A stretch of DNA of 64,000 nucleotides from Trachythela sp. YZ-2020 (lineage: Eukaryota > Cnidaria > Anthozoa > Malacalcyonacea > Clavulariidae): the NCBI GenBank assembly GCA_016169945.1, contig JADLSH010000216.1:960501-1024500 (forward strand), written 5' to 3'. A model generated the notes under the pieces. The model ran no database searches, was not told the DNA's origin, and saw only the letters and a list, made by a program, of their open reading frames with translations. Made by a program: the position numbers and the translations under genes. Every line of letters starts with the position of its first letter. Positions within the stretch are counted from its first letter, which is position 1. Shown one piece after another: positions 8,301 to 16,412 of this stretch.

Positions 8301-10899
8301 GGAGGCAGTACAAATTATCATCAACGGTATGCATTAAACCATATTTACCCTTACACCATTTACTGGCATCACTCCCATCTTACTATAGCGAACTTGCGGT
8401 TAATTAATGCTCAGCAACTGGACTCTGTAGCTCAGTTGGTTAGAGCGCTGCACCAGAATCGCCGGGCCGTAGGTTCAATTCCTGTCAGAGGGCCAAAGTT
8501 GCATTTTTCGCAACTACTCCTGGTTAGGTCTACACCAACATCTACTAACACTTTCTACTGATAACATATCGGTATAATAAGGGTACAATTAGGGGCGGCG
8601 GAACAGGGGGGGCTAGAGGGGCTTTAGCCCCTCCTGAAGTAAAAGTGGGGCTAAGCCCCCCAAAAATATGTGAAGATCATTTATACGAACTACGAACAGT
8701 ACGAAGTTGTCAGATTTGTGCTCGCTGCCTACAATGGAAAAGAAAATATCCTACCTCGTGATCAAGCAAAGGTAATCTTAATATTTTTCAGCATTTAGAC
8801 TATATGTTATAGAAAGAAAATCCTTGTGTAGCAAGAATTGTTGCGGACAATGTAACATTTTCAACGAGTTAAATTTCCTATGTCATTGTGACATGGTATA
8901 ATATATGGCGGAGTTTTCTGTTTTTGACCGTTTTGCAATCGCGCGCAGATGCCTATGAAATTCATATGGCAAAAGTGTGTCAAATTTCCTACTCAACTGC
9001 AATAAATGCTTGTTTTTGTCAACTGGTTTGTCACTAATTTTGGTAAATAAATTTTACGCGTTTTTTTCTCGATTTTTGTCTAAAATACAGCTACGGGTAG
9101 CGCATATTCTAGCACTAAGTTCGTGCCTCAGAATGCAAAATATGCGATTTGCGGGCTTCAAATTTCAAAACTTTTCCGGGGGGCCATGCCCGGACCTGCC
9201 TATCCTCGTCGTCGTGGATAAAATTTAGCCCCCCCCCAAAATAAAATATGTTTCACCACCCCTGAGTGCAATAGTATACAAATAATGAATGTCTATGAGT
9301 GCAATCATTAGGCCTATTAAAATAAAATTTCTGGTTTTCATCACTTATTTGGAAACGAATTGGAGCGGGCGAACGGATTTTTTTAAACTTTTTATTCCCG
9401 GTATTTGCTCTTAAGCACCAAAAAGGACAGCATCATGGCACCCACTGTTCGGTATTCGATTATTTTCCGACGGTTGCCAATCAAGAACGACAAATACTTG
9501 AAATAATACATGAGGTGAAAGATGGAATTTTTCATTCCACGTGGCGACAACTGAGTCGTTTAACGAAAATTTATCGTAAATTACATATTTTTACATCCGC
9601 CATTTTGTTTGCATTTAAAAATTCCATCGGGCCATCATCGCCCACATCATGAAATTAGGACACAATACAATTAGGATTTTGACGGATGGAATTTAATGAA
9701 AGCCAAACCGTGCAATCCACGGCTGAGTGTGCATTGGAACTTTCCGATCTTGCAAATGGAAATTTCTTTTCAACGTTACAACGTCACGTGATCATAATCA
9801 GCCAATTAAATGACCGCAATTTAATAAGGTGTACTGTTGTATAAAATATAATACAATGCAATACAATGCAATGAGACGAGATGCGATGCGATGCAATGCA
9901 AAAAAGGACGGTTAACGTAACTTAATGGTGCTTTCTCTTCCAACAAATTTGTAGACATAGAGGTAGTGGTAGTCGGCCGACAGTCAAGTATCGCTTTGGA
10001 AGCTCAAGCAAACCATTTTACACAGCTCTGAAAGAACAGAGTGACCGCAACGTGCGTCCTTGGCAGTGGCATGACGTGAAACAAAAATACTCGTCTGCAC
10101 AGTTGGTGATAAACAACTTGATTGATGAAAAAAGATATGAATTTACTTTGACTGGAAAGTTTGAAGATGTGATAGGTAATGAGTTTTATTACAGACCATT
10201 TGCAGGGTCGTACCGAGCGGGCGGTGCCGGTGTGGTGCGACACCCCCATCTGTCGGTAAATTGACCTTCGTCGGTTAAAACGTAGAATTTGAATGTAACT
10301 TGGTCGGTAATTTTTAAAAACGGTAAAAATTTTCAATTCTTGGTTACAAATCCTCTCAGGAAAAACGAAAAATACACGTCTGAGGCTTCAAAAATGCTAA
10401 ATTGCCCAGACTCTCCTAGGTCTCTCATGCACCATAGCGGACTAATAGCGTTGTGCGCTAGTTGAGGCTTAGCAAGTAACATCGCCTTTTTTGCCCTGCG
10501 TCGTCGGTAAATTTTGGAGTGAGCCCCCCCAGTGGAAACGTTCTCGGTACGCCACTGAGTCCATTTGACATTTTTAAAGCCTGTCAAATGCTCTCTTAAG
10601 GGAACAATAAAGTTCCGATATTTTTAACTACGACGTCATGAAAATGGAAAAGAAGTGCATTTTTTAAATTTTAAATATACTGTAAATTTTAAACAGGTAC
10701 ACATGCGGAGGTTCAGTGGAAAGCTGAAAGTCTAAAGGGTAAGAAACGCTCGTCGATTGGCAATTCTTCGTTGGTTGACGAAGACTGGCCAGAATCCCTC
10801 AGTATTGAGGATCCACCCGAACTCCTCCCACCACCGCCTGTGGTCGTAATCACACCAACCAAGTACAACATTACCAAGGAAGAGAAGGCCCTGGGTTAA
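2042..10899 (+). CDS. Aerolysin-like (ETX/MTX2-type) pore-forming protein, copy 1, seven exons
   Basis: Exons are 2042-2313, 5687-5973, 6634-6905, 7223-7403, 8053-8326, 9955-10175 and 10697-10899. All have GT donors and AG acceptors, and the phases 2,1,0,1,2,1 agree, giving 569 codons and a TAA stop. Residues 1 to about 20 form a signal peptide. About residues 21-190 hold three cysteine-rich repeats of 55-60 residues with the recurring features SF(N/A)K, GLYR or GFYR, and a CC pair. About residues 250-510 resemble the beta-rich, Ser/Thr-rich ETX/MTX2 pore-forming fold, including a PYTATV strand. The last 60 or so residues are acidic, then proline-rich. Members of this superfamily are secreted, oligomerise and insert a beta-barrel into membranes; the cysteine repeats probably bind a surface ligand (inference). 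Whether it serves immunity, digestion or venom cannot be told from sequence. The match is by motif recognition, not by search. Confidence 0.75.
2377..2807. repeat. hAT-type MITE in intron 1
   Basis: The ends CAGGGTTGGTTGGC and CTACCAACCCTG form terminal inverted repeats. The flanks read AGTAGAAC and AATAGAAC here. In block B (34571-35001) and block C (52738-53128) both flanks are exactly AATAGAAC, an 8-base target duplication typical of hAT. The interior repeats GGCCAAAA-like motifs. It is in all three blocks, so it predates the triplication. Confidence 0.85.
2927..3512. repeat. TIR element in intron 1, right end truncated
   Basis: The left end (GGCTGCCCAAAAATTGGTG, near 2931) is inverted at the right end of the block B copy (35121-35793). 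In block A the last 30 or so bases of the right end are missing, near 3512. A poly-C tract lies inside at about 3243-3257. Confidence 0.65.
3914..4581. mobile_element. 668-bp hAT MITE with perfect 8-bp target duplication
   Basis: The element begins CAGTGCTCTCAC and ends GTGAGAGCGCTG. It is flanked by TATCCAGC on both sides (3906-3913 and 4582-4589). Block B has a single TATCCAGC at 36184-36191 with continuous flanking sequence, so the empty site is preserved. The interior is rich in TTCCCCAAAA-like motifs. It inserted in block A after the A/B duplication, or was precisely lost from B. Confidence 0.92.
4590..5194. other. Intron 1 sequence shared with block B
   Basis: This colinear, AT-rich stretch matches about 36192-36800. 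No coding exon or recognisable transposon is seen. Confidence 0.5.
5195..5494. repeat. TIR element with CAGTGG ends
   Basis: The left end CAGTGGAACCAGG and the right end TATACCACTG are hAT-like. The interior has poly-C and G-rich tracts at 5448-5459 and 5209-5217. A related copy, with length changes, lies at about 36799-37112. No clear target duplication was found. Confidence 0.5.
5687..5973 (+). CDS. Copy 1 exon 2: second and third cysteine-rich repeats
   Basis: The acceptor AG is at 5685-5686 and the donor GTGAGT at 5974. One base completes codon 91 and the exon ends one base into codon 187. It contains the repeat features GLYR, a CC pair, SFNK, then GLYR and CC again, plus a WWGAC segment. 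The exon is 287 bases long; the copy 2 equivalent is 288. Confidence 0.8.
6177..6485. repeat. MITE with about 35-base terminal inverted repeats in intron 2
   Basis: AATAAAAACCGTACCAATCT at the left is inverted at the right as AGAATGGTCTTTATT. The adjoining TTTTAGCTGTCAAATGA is also inverted, with a few mismatches. Block B carries the same element (about 37797-38106). Confidence 0.65.
6634..6905 (+). CDS. Copy 1 exon 3: linker and start of the pore-forming domain
   Basis: The acceptor is AG at 6632-6633 and the donor GTTTGA at 6906. The exon ends exactly after codon 277. It encodes a Gly/Trp-rich segment around GYGW and GQWVG, followed by charged beta-strand-like sequence. This resembles the membrane-distal part of ETX/MTX2 proteins, where the linker meets the core. 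Confidence 0.75.
6906..7222. other. Intron 3
   Basis: This AT-rich intron of 317 bases ends in TTTCCTACAG. It is colinear with 38523-38833 in block B. No nested element is recognised. Confidence 0.6.
7223..7403 (+). CDS. Copy 1 exon 4: Ser/Thr-rich pore-forming segment
   Basis: It follows AG at 7221-7222 and is split after one base of codon 338 by GTAGAC at 7404. The exon encodes a run rich in Thr and Ser (TTTSSW) between alternating strands, as expected of the region that becomes the transmembrane hairpin in aerolysin-like proteins. The donor lies only about 40 bases before a GT/TTTG microsatellite. Confidence 0.75.
7438..7600 (+). repeat. (GT)n and (TTTG)n microsatellites beside the exon 4 donor
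   Basis: A GT-rich stretch with GTGC variants gives way at about 7495 to TTTG repeats with a few TTTC variants. The paralogous site in block B (39048-39322) is longer and purer. Open frames on both strands here are repeat artefacts. Confidence 0.9.
7604..7659 (+). pseudogene. Duplicated 3' end of exon 4 with its splice donor
   Basis: This segment repeats 7359-7414 almost exactly: the last 45 bases of exon 4, the GGTA donor and some intron. A few substitutions include AGTGTA to ACTGCA, and the donor becomes GTAAAC. It lies directly after the TTTG array, and no AG acceptor is apparent upstream. Block B lacks it. It is probably a by-product of repeat instability. Confidence 0.8.
7665..7985. repeat. 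Right half of a foldback MITE in intron 4
   Basis: It matches the right arm of the complete foldback element at 39322-40040 in block B. The left arm is missing, so this copy is a half element next to the duplicated exon end. Confidence 0.7.
8053..8326 (+). CDS. Copy 1 exon 5: core of the ETX/MTX2-type domain
   Basis: The acceptor is TTTCTAG ending at 8052 and the donor GTATGC at 8327. The exon ends two bases into codon 429. It encodes Ser/Thr-rich strands, a SYRVML strand and the PYTATV strand typical of the family, then a Gly-rich segment (WGGGYNGG). Reading upstream of the acceptor in the same frame also stays open for a time, but the phase of exon 4 fixes this acceptor. Confidence 0.75.
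8419..8590 (+). repeat. tRNA-derived SINE in intron 5
   Basis: The head has RNA polymerase III box A-like TAGCTCAGTTGG and box B-like GGTTCAATTCC, spaced as in a tRNA. A non-tRNA body follows, with TTGCATTTTTCGCAACT and an AT-rich tail. The anticodon arm pairs poorly and the sequence continues well past the acceptor stem, so this is a SINE, not a working tRNA gene. Block B has the same insertion (42719-42896), with diverged bases. Confidence 0.8.
8591..9264. repeat. TIR element with G-rich/C-rich ends
   Basis: The left end AGGGGCGGCGGAACAG and the right end TTTCACCACCCCTG are imperfect inverted repeats. Subterminal GGGGCTAAGCCCC-like tracts occur at both sides. Block B lacks it: sequence passes from 42897 directly to the continuation at about 9266. 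It is therefore a block A-only insertion or a loss in B. Confidence 0.65.
9265..9954. other. Intron 5, distal part
   Basis: No gene is seen. A short cluster of ATACAATGCA and GATGCGATGC repeats at 9845-9902 sits where block B has its 500-base pentanucleotide array. Confidence 0.6.
9955..10175 (+). CDS. Copy 1 exon 6: C-terminal part of the pore-forming domain
   Basis: The acceptor TTTGTAG ends at 9954 and the donor GTAATG begins at 10176. One base completes codon 429 and the exon ends one base into codon 503. It encodes a basic, Trp-containing segment (RPWQW) and a closing strand (EFTLTG). About 175 of its 221 bases have no counterpart in copy 2. Confidence 0.75.
10203..10557. repeat. hAT-like MITE in intron 6
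   Basis: The ends CAGGGTCGTACCGAG and CTCGGTACGCCACTG are inverted repeats. The block B copy (43885-44011) is only 127 bases because its interior is deleted between the ends. Confidence 0.75.
10697..10899 (+). CDS. Copy 1 exon 7: acidic and proline-rich C-terminus, stop codon
   Basis: The acceptor AAACAG ends at 10696 and the TAA stop is 10897-10899. It completes the last strand, then encodes a Ser-rich, acidic tail and a run of four prolines. Such tails can act as removable C-terminal extensions in aerolysin relatives; that role is inferred. Confidence 0.75.
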
Positions 10900-10987
10900 A
10901 ATATTTAATTGTTATTTATTAAAGATTAATGACAAAGTAGAAGGTTGTAGTTTAGAATGTAGCCAAAAATTGGTTAAATGTCATTGA

Positions 10988-10993
10988 AATAAA
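10988..10993 (+). promoter_or_regulatory. Polyadenylation signal of gene copy 1
   Basis: AATAAA lies 89 bases after the stop. It is conserved at 44452-44457 downstream of copy 2. Confidence 0.55.
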
Positions 10994-11345
10994 ATAGTTG
11001 CATTCAACTAAAGCTTTTCAGACTATATTTGTTGTTAAATAATCGTATTTTATCGCAGAGTTGCAGAACGTTTTCAACCTTCATCCGGGTAGAGTTTAGG
11101 GTTTTTCCAATTAACCTTCCTCAAAATAACTGGAAATTTTCCGACATGCAGGCTTTTGCCTGGGTAGGTTTGCCAGTTGGTCATTGCAGTACTGCTAGTC
11201 TGACTTGAGTGCTGATTCCCCACTAATACTAGCCTGACTAGTCTGGTACTTATAGTGCTTTGCAATGCTCTATTCGGTGTTTCACTTTCAACATTCCTCA
11301 ATGCCAGTAAACTTTCCTCACGGGTGGTACACGCATATACCTGCA

Positions 11346-12169
11346 GCCTTTTTGCAACTCTGTTTTATCGACGTTTGCATCTAAGTCTAGGGATGATCTA
11401 GCAGTGGCAGTTGCTTGAAACTTCGACGTTTGTGTCAAGGGTATAATTGAGTATGGAGGTTCAAACTGTTTGGGTTTTATTACGAATATATGGTATCATA
11501 TATACCCCTCGTGATGGCTTTGAAGTAGTGTTGATCTATACAGGGTGTCCGGGATGCACTCATTGTATTCCAGATTTATTTACCGCACGGCTAATTCAGT
11601 ACTAGAGCGAAAATACATCGTCATTGCCATCTCAGGAACGGCTCTAGCAGCATGGCTTTCTCTATCCTTTCTGAAAATCTAATAGTCTTCAGGTAATATT
11701 ATTATAATATTATAGTTTTCCGTGTAGAATTAATCTTGAAACCGTGAGGGATTACTTATTTCCTGCACACGCCTCGAGCGTTAATACCGAGACAATTGAG
11801 CGAATAATTTACGTGCGATCGGTGTAATTTAGTTAATCTTCTTGATTGAGTTGATTGTCCAATTGTTTCAATGCGCTCAGTTGAATAAACTGGACCGGGA
11901 TTTATTTCCACATCATTATCTAAGAGGATTAACATCCAAGACAGTAGGCAGAGAAGACTTTTGCAACAATATTAGTGCGTGTACAATTCCAATTCAATTA
12001 ACGGAGAGAGAAGTTACATCCTTCTTAACACGAACAGCTTGATAAAAACATGGAGGTCCAAGATTTTCGTAGTTGCATAAAACAAGTTCAAGTTGCTTTC
12101 TTTATCAATTTGAATTGGTGTTTAGACTCCGCGACAACGCAACGTAACGTTGAATTTCCCAACAAAAAC
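11346..12169. other. Start of a 4.0-kb segment found only in block A
   Basis: Block B passes straight from the equivalent of 11345 to that of 15346 through a short T-rich match. The sequence holds a terminal motif ACAGGGTGTCCGGG at 11548 that may be one end of a transposon. No gene is seen. Confidence 0.55.
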
Positions 12170-12570
12170 AGACGTTAAGAGCGCTACGCACCATGCTATG
12201 CGAAAAGTACACATGTGAAAACGCACAAGTTGTAACAAATCTATACGGCAGACTTATACGAATGCTGTTCCAACAACTTGTTTTCAGGATGTGTTCGCGC
12301 TGCTTCTTCCCAGCATGCTGACAAGACTGACAAGTTGTCGACGGCTTGATGAAAACTTGCTACAAGGTTGTTGACTCAATAAATTTGTTGCAAGTTGTTC
12401 CAACAACTTGTTATCGACCTGCTATTCGAGCAGCAATTCTGCTATTTGTAGCAACTTGATAAAGTGACAACATTGTTACAACTTGTTCACAAGCTTGCTA
12501 GAAGCCTATTGCGAACACGTCCTGTTGACCAGACGTGAGAATTTCTATTTAGGGGTTTAGAAGTCGTTCG
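12170..12570. repeat. MITE-like element with dense CAACTTG/CAAGTTG motifs
   Basis: At least ten copies of CAACTTGTT or its complement occur between 12225 and 12500. Subterminal GTGTTCGCGC and GCGAACACGTCC are inverted. Such motif clusters act as subterminal transposase sites in some DNA transposons (inference). The exact ends are unclear. Confidence 0.5.
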
Positions 12571-12952
12571 ACTATCTCTGTAGCTAGTTGTTACATGTGG
12601 CAATACTGTTTGAAGCTTGCAATGCATCGTAATTGCGTTGCGCGTTTGAACAAAAAATGGCATCGTGTAGCTATGTCTATATATATAGCATGCTGCATTA
12701 AATTGAAGAGCTTTACTTATTAATAAGTCTCTTACGGAAGATTATTCCCCAAATTGCTCTATTGCACACACGTAAAAATTTATGTTGAGAGGGGGGCTTA
12801 TTGATTTAATGGAAAGTCACGCAGTATATACAAAACATGCAGCAACTAACACAAATTGATAAGGCGAGTTAATAAATCTGATCAGTACACGTGTGTTTCT
12901 TTGCTGTGAAGGGGGGATAAAGCTTGTTAAAGCGGCAGGGATTATTTTAAGG
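12571..12952. other. Interelement sequence
   Basis: AT-rich DNA without an open frame or recognisable repeat. Confidence 0.4.
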
Positions 12953-13030
12953 TGCAGTGATAACCAATTTGTGCAGTGATAAATCAGATTTGTGCAGTGA
13001 TAAATGAAGCTTTGTGCAGACAGTGCAGTA
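12953..13030 (+). repeat. Short tandem repeat, unit TTGTGCAGTGATAAAT
   Basis: Three to four diverged copies of a unit of about 20 bases run head to tail and end at GTGCAGACAGTGCAG. Confidence 0.75.
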
Positions 13031-13067
13031 ATACATTTTTCTTTGATATATAAAAATAAGTGTTATA

Positions 13068-13401
13068 CAGGGTGTATCAAAAAAACTGCAAATACCATAA
13101 TTTGTATGCACGAGATCATACATTAGAATTTCAATGGCTGTGCAAATAATTACGCTTCTGGGATTTGAAAATACGTTTCCCAGGGGTATCAAAACAAGCA
13201 ATACTCTTTGCTCTGTTGTTAGCTGAGCCATTCGTAATCGAACTAATTTTAATTCACTTTGTGTGCTTATTTTGATAGTACTGCACGTGGAAACGTATTT
13301 TCAAATCCCAGAAGCGTAATTATTTGCACAGCCATTGAAATTCTAATGTATGATCTCGTGCATACAAATTATGGTATTTGCAGTTTTTTTGATACACCCT
13401 G
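13068..13401. mobile_element. MITE with identical 113-bp terminal inverted repeats
   Basis: The arms 13068-13180 and 13289-13401 appear identical, starting CAGGGTGTATCAAAAAAACT, and are separated by 108 bases. The element is flanked by TA on each side. Identical arms suggest a young insertion or ongoing gene conversion. It carries no transposase. The open frames 12947-13231 and 13369-13599 run through its arms and are not genes. Confidence 0.92.
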
Positions 13402-13834
13402 TATTACAAGCACAGAAGAGTACAGATTCCAATAACAAAGCATTACTATTGTACCTAATATTCTGTCAGTCTTTCTATATATGGAATATATAAAAAATTG
13501 TGCCTGAAAGCACAGAAAATCAAACTTCGGAGGCTCAAAAATATGAAACTTTCCTATGGGAGAACTCCTATAGACCCTCGGGACGTGCATTGTTAACATT
13601 TATCATAAAACAAGTAACAATTTCTAAGTTGACAACGGACTCTGCCTGGTCGCCTTGTTAAATGGAACATTCATTTTTCATATTAAGCCATCGCACAAAT
13701 GAGAATATTTTTGTGTCAATGTGCAATCATTTTAAATCCTCAAACGATCAATTTTTCCAAATATAATAAACTATTATACTACATAGGCTATTAATTCTAT
13801 ATTCTACTTTAAATCGTTCATAATGTGATTATTT

Positions 13835-13932
13835 AACAATTATTCGCCGAAGGCGAAGTGAATATCGGTGAATAAAAACCGAGACGAAGTCGAGGTTTTT
13901 ATTCACCGATATTCACCGAGCCTGAGGCTCAA
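13835..13932. repeat. Foldback palindrome
   Basis: Inner arms 13858-13880 and 13894-13916 (GTGAATATCGGTGAATAAAA and its complement) are perfect. The outer parts pair less well around GCCGAAGGCG and GCCTGAGGC. Confidence 0.8.
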
Positions 13933-13939
13933 TTTTATT

Positions 13940-14482
13940 TTGAATGATAGCTTTAAAACCTCGTCTAAAACCTCGTCGGACCTCCTTGAGTCAGTACAAA
14001 AAAGGGCCCTAAGGATTTTTATCCAGATTTATCCTACGATGCGGCCTTGGAAATCTCCAACCTCCAACGGCTGAGCACACGAAGAGACGTGTCGTGTAGG
14101 AAATTTATTGAATCCTTGCGTCGTGAAAACTCAGCTGCAAACCCCTAAACTAAAGTTATGGAAATTCGTCCGAGGTCCTGCACTCATGATTACATCCTCC
14201 GGAACGAACTGTCGAATGCCAATCAGAACCCTCCATTAATGTCTGAACGTTTCAAAAACTTTGTTACCATAAAATATTATTATTAATATTATATCAGTAA
14301 TTTTATGTCATTATATATTTATATATTCATACTGTAAGTACACATATATATCTTTTAATCTAATAATTATACTTAACATTTTAACTTAATTAGTCTTATA
14401 TCTAATAATTTTAAGCTTTCCATGTAATTCAGTTGTTAAACTGCAATATGGTTTTATTAAACACATTGATTGATTGATTGTT
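13940..14482 (+). mobile_element. 3' end of a CR1/L2-like LINE
   Basis: A broken plus-strand frame resembles the C-terminus of a non-LTR reverse transcriptase (LESVQKRALRI, continuing with frameshifts to about 14150). AT-rich 3' UTR follows and ends in (TTGA)n at 14467-14482, a typical microsatellite tail. All upstream domains are absent. Confidence 0.65.
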
Positions 14483-14486
14483 TGAT

Positions 14487-14850
14487 TTATCTTTCCTGAC
14501 AGTTATGCTTGATATGGCTTACTTTAGTGCGTGGTAGACTGTCTTTAATCTGGGTACCCAGGTTTAGAACACCCGCAGCAACCACTTCAGCTGTCTCAGA
14601 ATCATCTTTGACATAATTGGTGCCTACATGCAGTATTATTTCATCAGGCCTTTTGCGGACAAAAGGTTTCAAGTAATCTTGCATATCTTCGGCTTTACTT
14701 CCTGAGAACTATTTACTGCTACTCGCTGCTGGGCATTAGACAATTCCCACCCATGAACATGTTGCACAATAGAATCCCCAGCTATAAATACAAGATTTCT
14801 ATCTCCATTCTTAGATCCCGTTTGAGATTTAGCGGCTCCATTTCAGTGGT
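14487..14850 (-). pseudogene. SGNH-hydrolase-like fragment, probably from a LINE
   Basis: The minus-strand translation shows GDSIVQHVHGWEL followed by RPDEIILHVGTN, the two block motifs of the SGNH hydrolase fold, where the GDS serine and the GTN asparagine are active-site residues. The frame is broken between them near 14700. Such domains occur in the first ORF of some CR1-type retrotransposons, so a transposon origin is likely; this is inference. Confidence 0.6.
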
Positions 14851-15345
14851 GTAGAAGAGGGGGGCTCTTGGGGGCGGAACCCCCTTCCTCAAGCTATGGG
14901 GGGGCTGAGCCCCCCTTCGTTTTTGCAAGAATGCTTGAAAATCATAATTTTTCCATAGTTTTCATACTCAAAGCATCACTATATGTCTCAGGAACTTTTT
15001 AACGGATAGGCTGGGGGGGGGCTGTCCCCATGTTGGCCCCCCAGTAAGCTATTTTGGCTCCCTAGTGAAGGTCCCTTTTGTCCAAAATATAAGCAAAAAA
15101 GGGAAAAAACTGAGTTTACAAGAAAGTTATGGTATTCTCACAACTTAATCTGGCTTCATTTAGATGGGATATATCAAAAATTGTCTCTGAAAATGCAGGA
15201 AATCAAGCCACAGAGACTCAAAAATGCAAAAGACCCCAGACTCCCCTTCAGCTTCCCACACTTGCAATATACACCACCTACTTGTTACGTCCCCTTTCGA
15301 TTATGCCGCCCCCACTAACGATTTCTAACGAAGTTCGCCCTTCGA
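14851..15345. other. Low-complexity G/C tracts, possible MITE
   Basis: CAGTGGTGTAGAAG at 14843 followed by G-rich and C-rich tracts resembles the left end of other elements in this window. No matching right end was found. No gene is seen. Confidence 0.35.
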
Positions 15346-15403
15346 TCCTTTAATTATTAGTGATGTATTTGATGTATACCATCTAATAGTTATATCTTCG
15401 TTC

Positions 15404-16301
15404 TCAAACGATTTGCAACCGCTTCGAGGCGACAACCATTTGTTTTGAGTCAATCTTCAGAAGTTTGTCACAAAACTCTTTAAGTTCATCAAAATTATCA
15501 AGCCACTTGAATGATCCTTTACTCGTAGTAAAAAGTTCAGTTTTGGGATGAAACAACATTCTGATTTAACGCCATTCCGGCTCGAAGTCTTCGCTATGAG
15601 AAAGAGTCTAGTTAAAAGCGGAGCTCTGAAACATGCACACGTCTGCTCTCCGTCATGTGCAGAGACGATCGAAATATAGATTTACATTTTGACGACCAGT
15701 AACTACCAACTTATCGTTATACAATACACTGCTGTGGTATCTCAATTTAGCAGGACTTTAACAGGACACTCACTCCAGTGTCAGGGTTTGGGTCAATATA
15801 TATTCACTCTGATCATATTATCAAGCCCGCAATGGCCTCCAGCTATTGGGACATAATTGTTGTAAACAAATGAAGTCGCTCCCCAACGCTCCTTTGGCAT
15901 GCACTGAAACGGCGACCATGTTCTTTGACGCCAGTTAAAAATCTCTACAGAGTCAGTTTCCAAACCTCCAGCAACAATTATATTTTCCTTATCACCACTT
16001 GCTGTACGTCTCCTTTTTCTTGGATTTTCTAACTTTTCTTCTTTCATGTCCTTCATCTTGACAAGAACGTCCTTCATTTCATTAAAACCTTCAATCAAGG
16101 TAGCTTTCAATTCTCTGACAAACTCCTTACGTTCGTCTCCACATTCGCCACATTTCTCTCCAAATTCGCCACATTTCTCTCCACATTCGCCACATTTCTC
16201 TCCAATTCGCTACATTTCTCTCCAAATTTGCTATTTTCGCTTCCACATTTATATTTGTCGCCATATTTTTCTCCACATTCGCCATTCTGATCGACAGACA
16301 A
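15404..16301 (-). pseudogene. Kelch-like pseudogene, block A
   Basis: On the minus strand 16301-16107 encodes a coiled-coil-like array of ERNVAN repeats. 16110-15793 continues with a basic stretch (PRKRRR) and a kelch motif pattern, IIVAGG, then RWGATSF, then PIAGGH. A further kelch-like piece (RYHSSVLYNDKL) lies out of frame at about 15740-15670, and an open C-terminal piece ends at 15404. Stops and frameshifts separate the parts. Kelch repeats form beta-propeller blades for protein binding. Block B carries the same pseudogene with the same main stop, so it was already broken before duplication, or the parts are exons whose splice sites I cannot resolve. Confidence 0.55.
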
Positions 16302-16387
16302 ATAGATAGATAATTTTATTTAAACTTTATTTAAGCTGGTTTCCACAAAGGGTGTGTACAATAACAGAATAATAGAATAGGTACAAA

Positions 16388-16412
16388 TATTATTATTATT
16401 ATTATTATTATT
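16388..16412 (+). repeat. (ATT)n microsatellite at the LINE 3' end
   Basis: About eight ATT units lie just downstream of the decayed LINE on its own (minus) strand. Block B has fewer units at about 45860-45874. Confidence 0.8.

Noticed and set aside
8419..8494. Functional tRNA gene
   Set aside because: Box A and box B are present, but the acceptor and anticodon stems pair poorly and a SINE body follows. The paralogue has different mismatches.
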